64,000 nt of DNA. Source: Sphingomonas lacusdianchii. GTDB lineage: Bacteria; Pseudomonadota; Alphaproteobacteria; Sphingomonadales; Sphingomonadaceae. Of the stretch, positions 1-8,925 are shown piece by piece. Numbering within the stretch: position 1 is the first letter of the stretch; every line of letters starts with the position of its first letter. The translations under genes were made by a program, and so were the position numbers. The notes beneath the pieces are model-generated. The model saw nothing but the letters and a program-made list of their open reading frames with translations, did not search any database and was not told the origin of the DNA. Location: contig NZ_JAKRET010000002.1 in the NCBI RefSeq assembly GCF_022664395.1, forward strand, positions 409,411 through 473,410, read 5' to 3'.

Positions 1-1
1 T

Positions 2-1243
2 TCCCGCACCAATGCCAAGGCCGACTGGTATGTCTGGCGCGATGGCACGCCGGACCAGCCGCCGACCAACTGGAAATCGATCTTCGGCGGGCCGAGCTGG
101 ACGTGGGATCCGACCCGCAGGCAATGGTACTACCATATCTTCCTGTCGCAACAGCCCGATCTGAACTGGGCCAATCCGCAGTTGAAGCAGGCGATGTTCG
201 ACGTCGTCCGCTTCTGGCTGGACCATGGCGCATCGGGCTTCCGCCTCGACGCGACGCCGTATCTGTTCGAGGACAGCAACTGGCCGCCGGATCCGAACCC
301 CGACGCCGACCCGGTGTGGCTGAAACCCTATAATTCCCAGCTACCCGGCACCAACCAGGTGCTGCGCGAGATGCGCAAGGTCGTCGATTCCTATCCGGGC
401 GACCCGATCCTGCTCGGTGAATCCTCGACCCGTTCGATCGAACAGCTCCGCGCGGTCTATGGCAAGGACAAGGACGAAATCCACCTGCCGATGAACTTCC
501 TCGTCGGCAACATCACCAAACTGGACGCGGCCGAACTGAAGCGCCGCTATGACGAGGCGGCGACCAGGCTCGACGGGCTGACCCCGGTCGAATTCTTCAG
601 CAACCACGACCAGTCGCGCCAGTGGAGCGAGTTCGGCGACGGCGTGAACAACGATCGCATCGCCAAGCTGTCGGCGGCGCTGACCCTGCTCAATCCCGGC
701 GTCGCGCTGCTTTATTACGGCGAAGAGATCGGCATGGGCGATGCCGACAAGGCGACGCTGGCGCAGACGCCGATCGGGCCGAAACGCCCGCGCACCGACG
801 ATCGCGATCGCGCGCGGACCCCGATGCAATGGAGCGCCGATCCGCAGGCGGGCTTCACCACCGGCACCCCATGGCTGCCGGTCGCGCAAGGCTATCGCAC
901 GCACAATGTCGCGGCGGAGGAACGCGACGCCGCGTCGCTGCTCAACTGGTATCGCAGCCTGACGAAACTGCGCCGGACCGATCCGACCTTCCGCACCGGC
1001 CGCTACATTCCGCTCGACAGCGGCGACCCGGCGGTCTTCGCCTTTGCCCGCGCCAATCCCGATGGCAGCGGCGCGCTGGTGCTGACCAATATCAGCGCGA
1101 CGGCCCGTACCGTCGCGCCGGCCGGCTGGCCCGGTGCCGTCCCGCAATTCGGCGAACGCAGCTGCGCGTCGGGGGCGGGGCAGGGTGGCATGACGCTGGC
1201 GCCATGGGATAGCTGCATCGTCCGCTTCCGCAGCGCGCGATAG
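2..1243 (+). CDS. Alpha-glucosidase, glycoside hydrolase family 13 (5' end missing)
   Basis: The gene is cut by the left edge; 413 codons and the stop are present, and the reading frame is open from base 2. GH13 enzymes of this kind hydrolyse alpha-glucosidic bonds in maltose or isomaltose-type oligosaccharides. The catalytic triad is visible: nucleophile Asp in GFRLDA (codon 248-250), acid/base Glu in LLGES (419-421) and the third Asp in FSNHDQSR (608-610). A beta-sandwich domain ends the protein. Family members are usually about 530-560 residues, so roughly the first quarter is missing. The stop is 3 bp from the stop of the convergent GGDEF/EAL gene. Exact substrate cannot be told from this fragment. 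Confidence 0.9.
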   Translation, partial: SRTNAKADWYVWRDGTPDQPPTNWKSIFGGPSWTWDPTRRQWYYHIFLSQQPDLNWANPQLKQAMFDVVRFWLDHGASGFRLDATPYLFEDSNWPPDPNPDADPVWLKPYNSQLPGTNQVLREMRKVVDSYPGDPILLGESSTRSIEQLRAVYGKDKDEIHLPMNFLVGNITKLDAAELKRRYDEAATRLDGLTPVEFFSNHDQSRQWSEFGDGVNNDRIAKLSAALTLLNPGVALLYYGEEIGMGDADKATLAQTPIGPKRPRTDDRDRARTPMQWSADPQAGFTTGTPWLPVAQGYRTHNVAAEERDAASLLNWYRSLTKLRRTDPTFRTGRYIPLDSGDPAVFAFARANPDGSGALVLTNISATARTVAPAGWPGAVPQFGERSCASGAGQGGMTLAPWDSCIVRFRSAR

Positions 1244-1246
1244 CCG

Positions 1247-3574
1247 TCAGGCGCGCCGCGCCTCGCGACGCGCCGGGCGGGTGTCGATCACCGCGCCCGG
1301 CCGCCCGAACAGATAGCCCTGTGCCAGCGTGCATCCCTCTTCCTGCAACATCGCGCGTTGCGCCTCGTTCTCGACGCCTTCGCCCACCACCGGCAGGTTC
1401 AGCCCCTTGCCCAGCCCGGCGATGGCGCGGACGATCGAGCGCGCCGCCTCGTCCTCGTGCATTGCGGACACGAAGCTGCGGTCGATCTTGAGCTTGTCGA
1501 ACGGAAAGGTACGCAGGTTGCTGAGCGACGAATAGCCGGTCCCGAAATCGTCCATCGCGATCCGCACGCCCAGCGAACGAATGTCGCGCAGGATGCCGAG
1601 CGATACCTCCCGGTCGCGCAGCAGCGCCGATTCGGTGATCTCCAGTTCGAGCCGCGTCGGGTCCAGCCCGCTGTCATGCAGCGCCGTGCGCACCAGTTCG
1701 GGCAGCGTCGGCACGCGCAGCTGCACCGGCGACACGTTGACCGCGACCGTCAGGTGCGGTGCCCAGCCGGCGGCATCGCGGCATGCCTCGAACAACACCC
1801 ATTCGCCGATCGCCATGATCGTGCCGGCTTCCTCGGCGACCGGGATGAACAGCGACGGCGGGACCGGGCCGCGTTCGGGATGTTGCCAGCGCAGCAGCGC
1901 CTCATAGCCGACGATCGCGCCGTTCGCGGTCGCGACCAGCGGCTGATACACCAGCCGCAGCTGGTTGCGGCAGATCGCATGGCGCAGATCATGTTCGAGG
2001 CTGCGCCGCTCGCGGGCATCGCGGTCCATCGCCGCGTCGAAGAAGGAGGCGGTGCCGCGCCCGTCCTGCTTCGCCCGGTACAGCGCGACATCGGCATTGT
2101 GGCGCAGCGTTTCGGGATCGCTGCCGTCCTGCGGATAGGTGACGACGCCAAGGCTGCACCCGACCGCCATCGGGTCGCGCGCCGAATCCATCTCGGCGGC
2201 AAAGCCGGCGAGGATCCGTCCCGTCAGGCGACGGCTGTCGTCGGCCGACTCGATATCGCGTTGCAGGACGACGAATTCGTCGCCGCCGACCCGCGCAACC
2301 AGGTCGCGCGCGCTAACCGACTGGTCGAGGATACGCGCGACCCGGATCAGGATATCGTCGCCCGCGGCATGGCCGAACAGGTCGTTGACCGCCTTGAACC
2401 GGTCGAGATCAACCGCGATCAGCCCGAACGGCGCGTCCGACCGTACCGCCTCCAGCAGCGCGATGTCGAAGGCGGCACGGTTGACTAGTCCGGTCAGCGG
2501 ATCGTGCGACGCGAGATGCTCGATCGCGCGCTGCGCCCGCGCCGTTTCGGTCAGGTCGCGGATCGCGATCACCGTCGCCGCCCGCGCCTGATATTCGATC
2601 TCGCGCGACGCGAGTTCGATCCGCTGATCCTCGACCGCGCTGTTCCGGATGCCGACGCAAAGGCGTTCCCCCGGTTCGAACGCGAGCGCCCGACCGGCCG
2701 GCGGATCGAACCACGTCGCCGGATCGGTCCCGATCAGCCGACCGCGATCGATGTCGAGCAATGCGCATGCCCGCTCATTGGCTTCCAGTATCGTTCCGTC
2801 GCGGACAATCAACAGGCCCTCCGACGTCGCATCGGCAAGGCCGCGCAGGTCGGTGAGGAACCGGTCGACCACCGTCGCCGCCGCCGTCAACCCGATCAGC
2901 AGGAACGTCACCGCCGCGACCCATTCCGACAGTTCCATATGGCTGTGGTTCATGCCCGGCATCGCTGTCATCGGGGCACGGACCGTCACCGAAGCCATTG
3001 CGACGAAGTGGATCGTTCCCGTCGCGACGACCATGGCGAGTGCGGGCAGGGCGCGGCGGATATGTCCCTTGCCCCGGCAAAGGCCGCCAAAGGCGCTCGC
3101 CAGCAGCAGCCAGCCGAACAGCGCGGCAACCGCGATCGGGCGATAGTCGGTCTCGATCCTGACCGGCTCGGCGATCGCTGCCATGCCGGTCAGGTGCATG
3201 CCGATGATACCGACGGTCGCGATCGCGGCACCCGCCGCGACGCCCGACCGGCGCTGGGCACGCCGCAGCAGCGCGAACGCCGCACCGAAGCAGGCGATCG
3301 CGATCATCGCCGACAGGGCGGTGAGCATCCGTTCGAATTGCAGATGCGCCGCGCTGCGAAATCCGATCATCGAGATGAAGTGTGTCGACCACACACCGAC
3401 GCCGGCGGTCACCGAGGCTGATGCCAACCACAACCGTCGACGCGCGACCATGCATTCGAACGACCGCCGCAACTGCTCGAATGCCGACAATGCGCTGACG
3501 ACACAAACCAGGATGGCGAGCAAGAGCACTCGTTGGTCGTGATGCGTCACGATGCAGTCGAAGATATGGTACAT
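1247..3574 (-). CDS. MHYT-PAS-GGDEF-EAL membrane signalling protein (cyclic-di-GMP)
   Basis: A 775-residue protein. The N-terminal part (about 1-215) is a seven-helix MHYT sensor with three degenerate repeats of the signature: STHFISM near residue 62, GMHLTGM and TIHFVAM. A PAS-like region follows (about 245-360), then a GGDEF domain with intact GGDEF near residue 428, and an EAL domain with YEALLRW near residue 557, EITESALL and DDFGTGYSSL. Both catalytic signatures look intact, so it could make and degrade cyclic-di-GMP; which activity dominates is unknown. MHYT domains are proposed to sense O2, CO or NO. I chose the start MYHIFDCI because MHYT proteins begin this way; 36 further upstream codons are open but not family-like. 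Confidence 0.9.
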   Translation of the reverse strand: MYHIFDCIVTHHDQRVLLLAILVCVVSALSAFEQLRRSFECMVARRRLWLASASVTAGVGVWSTHFISMIGFRSAAHLQFERMLTALSAMIAIACFGAAFALLRRAQRRSGVAAGAAIATVGIIGMHLTGMAAIAEPVRIETDYRPIAVAALFGWLLLASAFGGLCRGKGHIRRALPALAMVVATGTIHFVAMASVTVRAPMTAMPGMNHSHMELSEWVAAVTFLLIGLTAAATVVDRFLTDLRGLADATSEGLLIVRDGTILEANERACALLDIDRGRLIGTDPATWFDPPAGRALAFEPGERLCVGIRNSAVEDQRIELASREIEYQARAATVIAIRDLTETARAQRAIEHLASHDPLTGLVNRAAFDIALLEAVRSDAPFGLIAVDLDRFKAVNDLFGHAAGDDILIRVARILDQSVSARDLVARVGGDEFVVLQRDIESADDSRRLTGRILAGFAAEMDSARDPMAVGCSLGVVTYPQDGSDPETLRHNADVALYRAKQDGRGTASFFDAAMDRDARERRSLEHDLRHAICRNQLRLVYQPLVATANGAIVGYEALLRWQHPERGPVPPSLFIPVAEEAGTIMAIGEWVLFEACRDAAGWAPHLTVAVNVSPVQLRVPTLPELVRTALHDSGLDPTRLELEITESALLRDREVSLGILRDIRSLGVRIAMDDFGTGYSSLSNLRTFPFDKLKIDRSFVSAMHEDEAARSIVRAIAGLGKGLNLPVVGEGVENEAQRAMLQEEGCTLAQGYLFGRPGAVIDTRPARREARRA

Positions 3575-3867
3575 TCGGCGAAAATCCCGACCGCCACAGT
3601 TGCGTTGCGTTACAGGTCGCACGGAATGCGTTAAGTGACAGTATACGGCACCATTTGCCGCAAGTCGCGCAGATCGGCGCAAGATCAGCCCGGCAAATTG
3701 CGTAGAATATTCGGGAAATGCTGAAATCGCTGCCCGCCATTGTTGTCAGTGCACAGCGGGTTTCGTCGTGCGGACGACGATCTGGCGTCGCGACTCGACC
3801 CGGAATGCATCTGCCGCGCGTCCGGCAGGGGGTGGGAGCGACCGGCGGTGCGGAACGTTGGGCCGGC
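3575..3867. other. Divergent intergenic region, about 290 bp
   Basis: This lies between the MHYT-GGDEF-EAL gene (minus strand) and the radical SAM gene (plus strand) and must hold the promoters of both. I saw no convincing palindrome or terminator. The plus-strand gene could start inside it, at ATG 3718, which would shorten the region to about 140 bp. Confidence 0.5.
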
Positions 3868-4947
3868 ATGGCCACCGCCCCCCAGCTTCGACCGACCCTC
3901 TGGCGTCCGCACCGGTTGCTCGTCACCCGGGCGTCGATGGGGTTCGCCCATGGTCGCGCCATCGCCGAACGCGCCGCTGCCTTGGGGGTGGAGGTCGTGC
4001 TGCTGCCCGGAGACCGGCTCGCGCTCGACCTGCCCGACGATCCCCGGCGCGCCTATGCACAGGCGAAATCGACGCTGGCCGTGGTCGTCGCGCCGCCCTC
4101 GAAGCGGAAACTGCAACCGATCGCGCCCAGCGCCGACTGGCGCGTCGACCTGGCCGAGGGGTGCCCGGCGCATTGCGGCTATTGCTATCTCGCCGGTTCG
4201 CTCAAGGGGCCGCCGATCACCCGCGTCTATGCCAATCTCGATGAGATACTGGACGGGCTGCCCGCCTATCTCGGGCAGGGCAGCGTCACGTCGCGCAATC
4301 GCGACCGCGCGCAGGAGGGGACGACGTTCGAAGCCTCCTGCTACACCGATCCGCTCGCACTCGAACCGATCACCAGCGCGCTGTCGGCGACGATCGCATG
4401 GTTCGGCCGGTGGGACGCGCCGGTGCAGTTGCGCTTCACGACCAAGTTCGCCGGGGTCGACCCGCTGCTCGGCCTCGACCATCAGCGCCGCACCCGCATG
4501 CGCGCGTCGATCAACCCGAGCGCCTTCGCCCGGTTCGAAGGGGGCACCGATCGCGTCGCCGCGCGACTGGCGGCATTGGCGCGGATGGCGGCGGCGGGCT
4601 ATCCGGTCGGGCTGACCATCGCCCCGATCATCGCGGCGGAGGGTTGGCGCGATGCCTATGGATCGCTCATCGCCGATGCCGCGGCGGCGCTTTCGACCGT
4701 GCCGGGGATCGATTTGACGATCGAGCTTATCACCCATCGATTCACGGCTGGGTCGAAGGCGGTGCTGGACAACTGGTATCCCGGATCGTCGCTCGACATG
4801 GGCTCGACGAACCGGACAACCAAACGCACCAAGTTCGGTAGCGAGAAACAGGTCTATGACGCGGCGACGATGCGGATGCTGCGCGACTTTTTTGCCGAAC
4901 GGATTGCGGCGCTGCTTCCGCAGGCGGGGGTACTGTACTGGACATGA
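3868..4947 (+). CDS. Spore photoproduct lyase-like radical SAM protein
   Basis: A 359-residue protein. The radical SAM cluster motif is C99-x3-C103-x2-C106 (GCPAHCGYCY), the CxxxCxxC spacing shared by spore photoproduct lyases. The C-terminal KRTKFGS segment also resembles that family. SplB itself repairs the thymine spore photoproduct in Firmicutes; proteobacterial relatives occur in non-sporulating bacteria and their substrate is not settled, so DNA repair is inference. An upstream in-frame ATG at 3718 would add 50 residues that do not look conserved, but it has a better Shine-Dalgarno (GGGA) than ATG 3868. The stop overlaps the start of the following phosphoesterase (ATGA), so the two are probably translationally coupled. 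Confidence 0.8.
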   Translation: MATAPQLRPTLWRPHRLLVTRASMGFAHGRAIAERAAALGVEVVLLPGDRLALDLPDDPRRAYAQAKSTLAVVVAPPSKRKLQPIAPSADWRVDLAEGCPAHCGYCYLAGSLKGPPITRVYANLDEILDGLPAYLGQGSVTSRNRDRAQEGTTFEASCYTDPLALEPITSALSATIAWFGRWDAPVQLRFTTKFAGVDPLLGLDHQRRTRMRASINPSAFARFEGGTDRVAARLAALARMAAAGYPVGLTIAPIIAAEGWRDAYGSLIADAAAALSTVPGIDLTIELITHRFTAGSKAVLDNWYPGSSLDMGSTNRTTKRTKFGSEKQVYDAATMRMLRDFFAERIAALLPQAGVLYWT

Positions 4948-5435
4948 CGATATTCTTTACCGGCGACACGCATTTCGGCGACCATCGTACGATCAATATC
5001 CACAAACGTCCCTTCGCGACGGTGGCGGAGATGGACGCGTTGCTGATCGATCGCTGGAACGCGACCGTCGGGCCGGACGACATCGTCTGGCATCTCGGCG
5101 ACGTCGCGCGCCGCCCGGCCGACGTTCCCGCCTTGCTCGCCCGCCTGCATGGCACCAAGCATCTGCTGCGCGGCAACAATGATCCCGACGCGACCCTCGC
5201 AGCGGCCGGGTGGGCAAGCACGGGCGACTATGCCGAGATCGATCTCGACGGTCATCGCCTCGTTCTGTGCCATTATCCGTTTCGGAGCTGGAACGGGCAG
5301 CACAAACGTTCGATCAACCTCCATGGCCATAGCCACGGGCGGCTCAAACCGATGCCGCGCCAGTTCGACGTCGGCGTCGACGTCCATGGTTTCGCGCCGG
5401 TCCGGCTCGATGCGCTGTTGGGCACGCGAAGCTAA
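4944..5435 (+). CDS. Small calcineurin-like metallophosphoesterase
   Basis: A 163-residue cytoplasmic protein with all signature blocks of the family: GDTHFGDHR at the N-terminus, HLGDVARR, RGNNDPD, CHYP and GHSHG. These bind two metal ions and hydrolyse phosphoester bonds; the physiological substrate is unknown. It overlaps the upstream radical SAM gene by 4 bp (ATGA), implying co-expression. The length is typical of the single-domain phosphoesterases found in bacteria and phages. Confidence 0.88.
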   Translation: MTIFFTGDTHFGDHRTINIHKRPFATVAEMDALLIDRWNATVGPDDIVWHLGDVARRPADVPALLARLHGTKHLLRGNNDPDATLAAAGWASTGDYAEIDLDGHRLVLCHYPFRSWNGQHKRSINLHGHSHGRLKPMPRQFDVGVDVHGFAPVRLDALLGTRS

Positions 5436-5516
5436 TCGGCGACGATAACCGGGACGGCGTACTGCGCATTGCCCTCTGTCCTCCGGCAACGTCGAATGCT
5501 TCTGCGGCACTGTAAT

Positions 5517-6410
5517 TTAACCGCCCAACTTGCTCTCGATCGTCAGCCGATCGTCCTTGCAGAAGCCGCAGGCGGGGCCGGTGAAATAGCCGGCCGCCTT
5601 GCCATCGCCCTTCAGTTTCCAGTCGAGCCATCTGGTGACGACGGTCGCGGCGACCCCGCCATGCGGCTGCATATAGGTGCCGCCATGCCCGACCGGCACG
5701 TTGACCAGCGCGGCGGGGATATGGTCGATCCGGCGATAATCGTCGGTGCCGTTGCCGTACGCGATGTCGGTCGTACCGCCCAGCACATACAGCACCGATC
5801 CGTGCAGCGACTTAAGCAGCTTCTTGTCCGACACCACCCCCGCGATCGGGTTGGCGCCTTCGGGAAAGAAGCCGCTGTTCATGACCACCGCGGTCGTGAC
5901 CCGCGGGTCCTGCGCCGCCGACAGCGCCTGCAGCCCGCCGCAACTGAAGCCCGACACCGCGATCCGGTCGGTCGCGATCCGCCCGGCGAACGGGCTGTCG
6001 GCGCGGCCATTCTCGCGCTGTGCCCAGTCGATCGCGTCGGTCAGCGCCTTGGTTTCGGTCGGCGCTGCCATCCGGGCGGCAGGCGCCGGTGCCTTGGGCG
6101 CTGTCGGCTTCGGGATCGTGCCCGAAGCGATCACCAGATAGCCGTGCGACGCGATTTCGAGCAGGTGGTTGCGCGAACTGGTGCCATCGGCGCTGCACGC
6201 GCCATTGCCGAAGACATAGATGGGCAACGCCCCGCGCCGGACCTTGCGCAGATCGGCCGGACGATAGACGACATGATCGGGCAGGTCGGCGCGTTCCTCG
6301 AAAAGTGCGGGGTAGGGGCCCGAGCCGTGTTCCTCGCCCGCATCGGCGGTCATCCCCGCCAGTGCCGCACCGGCCATCGTCGCCAGACCCGCCCGCCGAA
6401 TCGCCCGCAT
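5517..6410 (-). CDS. Secreted alpha/beta-hydrolase (esterase)
   Basis: A 297-residue protein with a probable Sec signal peptide in the first 25 residues. The alpha/beta-hydrolase fold is supported by the nucleophile elbow GFSCGG, a candidate acid in GGTTDIAY and a candidate His in VGHGGTY. Two C-terminal cysteines (CGFC) may form a disulphide. A strong Shine-Dalgarno (AAGGGGGGAG) precedes ATG at 6410. It lies 58 bp downstream of the LacI regulator on the same strand and is likely co-transcribed. Given the glycosidases across the regulator, a carbohydrate or phenolic esterase role is plausible, but the substrate is inference. Confidence 0.75.
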   Translation of the reverse strand: MRAIRRAGLATMAGAALAGMTADAGEEHGSGPYPALFEERADLPDHVVYRPADLRKVRRGALPIYVFGNGACSADGTSSRNHLLEIASHGYLVIASGTIPKPTAPKAPAPAARMAAPTETKALTDAIDWAQRENGRADSPFAGRIATDRIAVSGFSCGGLQALSAAQDPRVTTAVVMNSGFFPEGANPIAGVVSDKKLLKSLHGSVLYVLGGTTDIAYGNGTDDYRRIDHIPAALVNVPVGHGGTYMQPHGGVAATVVTRWLDWKLKGDGKAAGYFTGPACGFCKDDRLTIESKLGG

Positions 6411-6468
6411 CCTCGCTCCCCCCTTGTCGTTGCCGACAGCCTGTCACGGCGGACGAAGCCGCGCAATG

Positions 6469-7548
6469 TCAGGCGCTTGGCGGTGCCGTCGACTCGCGCT
6501 CGATCAGCGCATGGTCCAGCACGAGCAGCCGTTCCGCGGCGGGCAACGGCTTGGCGGTCCGCATCTCGCGGATCAGCAGCTGCAACGCCTCTGCGGCAAG
6601 CTGCTGCACCGGCTGGCGGATCGTCGTCAGCGGCGGCCACAGCGTCACCGCCGCCGTGCTGTCATCGAAGCCGGTGACGGTCAGGTCGGCAGGGACGTCG
6701 AGATGCCGGCGATGCGCGACCGAGACCACCGCCGCCGCCATGTCGTCGTTGCTGGCGAACACCGCGGTCGGACGGTCGTCCGCCCCCAGCAACGCCTCGC
6801 CTGCGATCAGGCCCGAGGCATAGCTGAAATCGCCCTGGACGATCGTTGCCGTGACCTCGCCCGCCTCGGCGACCGCCGACCGGAATCCGTCGAGCCGGGC
6901 GATGCTCGCCTGCTGGTCGGGATTGCCGACGACGAAGCCGATCCGACGATGCCCCATCGCGATCAGATGCCGGGTCATGTCGCGCGCCGCGCCGCGATCG
7001 TCGATCCCGACCGAAATCGCGTCGGCCGCGACCGCCCCGACGAGCGCGACCGGCACCGCTGCCTCGTGCAGCATCCGGCGCAGCCCCTGCGCCTCGCCGA
7101 GCGGCGGGGCAAGGATCACCCCGCCGATCCCGGAAGCAAGCAGCCGCTTGACCGCATCGGCCGTCGGCGCGCCGCCCGCCTGTCCCTTCAACAGGATCAA
7201 CTGCGCCGCGCGGTTCGACGCCTCCTCGAACACGCCGGCCAGGAAATCGCCCATGAACGCGGCGCTGGGGTTGGAATAGATCACGCCGATGCGGATCTCC
7301 TTCAACGTCACCAGGCTGCGCGCCATCAGGTTCGGCGTATAGTTCAGCTCGCGGATCGCATCGTTGACGATCATACGGGTCGCCTCGCGCACGCCGCTGT
7401 CACCGTTGATGACCCGCGACACCGACATTGGCGACACCCCGGCATATTTCGCGACATCGATGATGGTGACGCTGCGACGTCGGCGGGTGGGTTGGGTCAA
7501 GCGTCTCTCTACCGTGCAATGCGCAGGGCGATTACCGGCTCGGGACAT
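6469..7548 (-). CDS. LacI-family transcriptional regulator
   Basis: A repressor or activator of sugar-utilisation genes. The N-terminal helix-turn-helix is the standard LacI type (VTIIDVAKYAGVSPMSVSRVIN), followed by a hinge (NLMARSLVT) and a periplasmic-binding-protein-like effector domain. From ATG 7548 it is 359 residues. A TTG at 7500, with a GAGAGA stretch upstream, gives a 343-residue protein whose N-terminus is more typical; I consider the two starts about equally likely. It is divergent from the MFS transporter and GH43 genes. A perfect 12-bp palindrome with a central CG lies between them and is its likely operator. The effector is probably a xylose or xylo-oligosaccharide type sugar, by inference from GH43. 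Confidence 0.92.
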   Translation of the reverse strand: MSRAGNRPAHCTVERRLTQPTRRRRSVTIIDVAKYAGVSPMSVSRVINGDSGVREATRMIVNDAIRELNYTPNLMARSLVTLKEIRIGVIYSNPSAAFMGDFLAGVFEEASNRAAQLILLKGQAGGAPTADAVKRLLASGIGGVILAPPLGEAQGLRRMLHEAAVPVALVGAVAADAISVGIDDRGAARDMTRHLIAMGHRRIGFVVGNPDQQASIARLDGFRSAVAEAGEVTATIVQGDFSYASGLIAGEALLGADDRPTAVFASNDDMAAAVVSVAHRRHLDVPADLTVTGFDDSTAAVTLWPPLTTIRQPVQQLAAEALQLLIREMRTAKPLPAAERLLVLDHALIERESTAPPSA

Positions 7549-7659
7549 GCCCGGCCCGATGCGCGATCACCCATCGCCCCACCGTATCGGTGCCGAGCGG
7601 CGTCGGGCAAGCGCCGATATCGGCTTGCATTCCCCGACCCGTAGCGCCTACCAAACAAT

Positions 7660-7671
7660 GGTAACGTTACC
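7660..7671. promoter_or_regulatory. Probable LacI-family operator upstream of the MFS gene
   Basis: GGTAACGTTACC is a perfect 12-bp palindrome with the central CG step typical of LacI-family operators. It lies between the divergent lacI-type gene and the MFS gene, and ends next to the GGGAGGGG Shine-Dalgarno of the MFS gene, so bound repressor would cover the start of the transcript. Confidence 0.7.
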
Positions 7672-7683
7672 GGGAGGGGTAAT

Positions 7684-8925
7684 TTGGCGCGATTCAAATC
7701 GGTGCGCTGGACCATCATCGCGTTGTTCGTCGGCGCGATGGTCATCAACTACCTGACCCGCAGCATTCTCGGCGTCGCCGCGCCTGCGATCATGACCGAA
7801 CAGGGGATCTCGTCCCAGCAATATTCGTGGATCACCGGCGCGTTCCAGTTCGGGATCATGTTCCAGCCGGTGGCCGGCTATCTGCTCGACCTGATCGGGC
7901 TGAAGGTCGGCTTCACCCTGTTCGTCGCGGTCTGGTCGCTCATCACCATGGGACACGGCCTCGTGACCGGCTGGTTCGGTTTCGCCGCCCTGCGCGGCGC
8001 GTTGGGGCTGGTCGAGGGATCGGCACAGCCGGCGGGGATGAAGGTCGTCGCCGAATGGTTTCCCGCGCGCGAACGGGGGGTGGCCGGCGGCATCTATCAG
8101 ATCGGCGCATCGTTCGGCGCGGTGCTGGCGCCGGTGCTCGTCGCATGGGCGGTGTTCAACTATAGTTGGCGGGCGGCCTTCTTCGTCGCCGGTGGCCTCG
8201 GCCTGCTCTGGGTCGTGGCGTGGCTCGCCTGGTATGCGCCGCCGCGCCGGCACCGCGCGCTGTCGGTCGAGGAACGCGACCTGATCCTCGACGGGCAGGA
8301 ACCCGAACTGGCGCAGCAGCGCCGCCGCCCGCCGCTCGGCCAATTGCTGCGCCGGCGCAATCTGTGGACCATCGCCGCCGCACGCTTCCTCGCCGATCCC
8401 GTCTGGGGGATGCTGTCGCTGTGGATGCCGCTCTATCTGGTACAGGTCCGCCAGTTCGACCTGACCCAGATCGCAATGTTCGCGTGGCTGCCCTTCCTCG
8501 CCGCCGATCTCGGCTGCCTGTTCGGGCCGGCGGTGGTCGCGTGGTTGCAGCGACGCGGCGTCGACCTGATCGATGCGCGCCGCTGGGCGTTCACGATCGG
8601 CGCGCTGCTGATGACCGGCATGATGTTCGTCGGCACCGTCGGCAGCCCGCTGGCGGCCGTCGCGCTGCTATGCCTCGGCGGCTTCGCGCACCAGACGCTG
8701 TCGGTCACCGTCATCACCATGACGTCGGACCTGTTCCCGCAGGATCAGGTCGCGACCGCGACCGGCGTGTCGGGAACCGCCGCCAATCTCGGCGTGCTGA
8801 TCTTCACGCTGGTGCTCGGCTCGCTGGTCGACAGCGTCGGCTATCAGCCCTTCTTCATCCTGCTCGGGCTGCTCGATCTGGTCGGTGCCGCGCTGCTATG
8901 GACCCTGATACGAAAGTCCGTATGA
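7684..8925 (+). CDS. MFS transporter (hexuronate/anion:cation symporter type)
   Basis: A 413-residue inner-membrane protein with about 12 hydrophobic segments. The N-terminus (MVINYLTRSILGVAAP, then SWITGAFQFGIM) resembles the anion:cation symporter branch of MFS that includes ExuT-type hexuronate transporters. The start is TTG with a strong GGGAGGGG Shine-Dalgarno. The stop overlaps the start of the GH43 gene (ATGA), so the two form an operon controlled by the adjacent LacI regulator. The likely substrate is a sugar or sugar acid released from xylan-type material; this is inference from the neighbours. Confidence 0.88.
   Translation: MARFKSVRWTIIALFVGAMVINYLTRSILGVAAPAIMTEQGISSQQYSWITGAFQFGIMFQPVAGYLLDLIGLKVGFTLFVAVWSLITMGHGLVTGWFGFAALRGALGLVEGSAQPAGMKVVAEWFPARERGVAGGIYQIGASFGAVLAPVLVAWAVFNYSWRAAFFVAGGLGLLWVVAWLAWYAPPRRHRALSVEERDLILDGQEPELAQQRRRPPLGQLLRRRNLWTIAAARFLADPVWGMLSLWMPLYLVQVRQFDLTQIAMFAWLPFLAADLGCLFGPAVVAWLQRRGVDLIDARRWAFTIGALLMTGMMFVGTVGSPLAAVALLCLGGFAHQTLSVTVITMTSDLFPQDQVATATGVSGTAANLGVLIFTLVLGSLVDSVGYQPFFILLGLLDLVGAALLWTLIRKSV

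Noticed and set aside
7613..7624. Palindrome GCCGATATCGGC near the LacI gene
   Set aside because: Twelve-base palindromes are expected several times in 64 kb; it lacks the central CG of LacI operators, so I do not call it a site.
8166..8921. Upstream extension of the GH43 reading frame through the MFS gene
   Set aside because: The extension is Arg-rich and out of frame with the MFS gene, which has clear transmembrane helices; the GH43 family start is at 8922.
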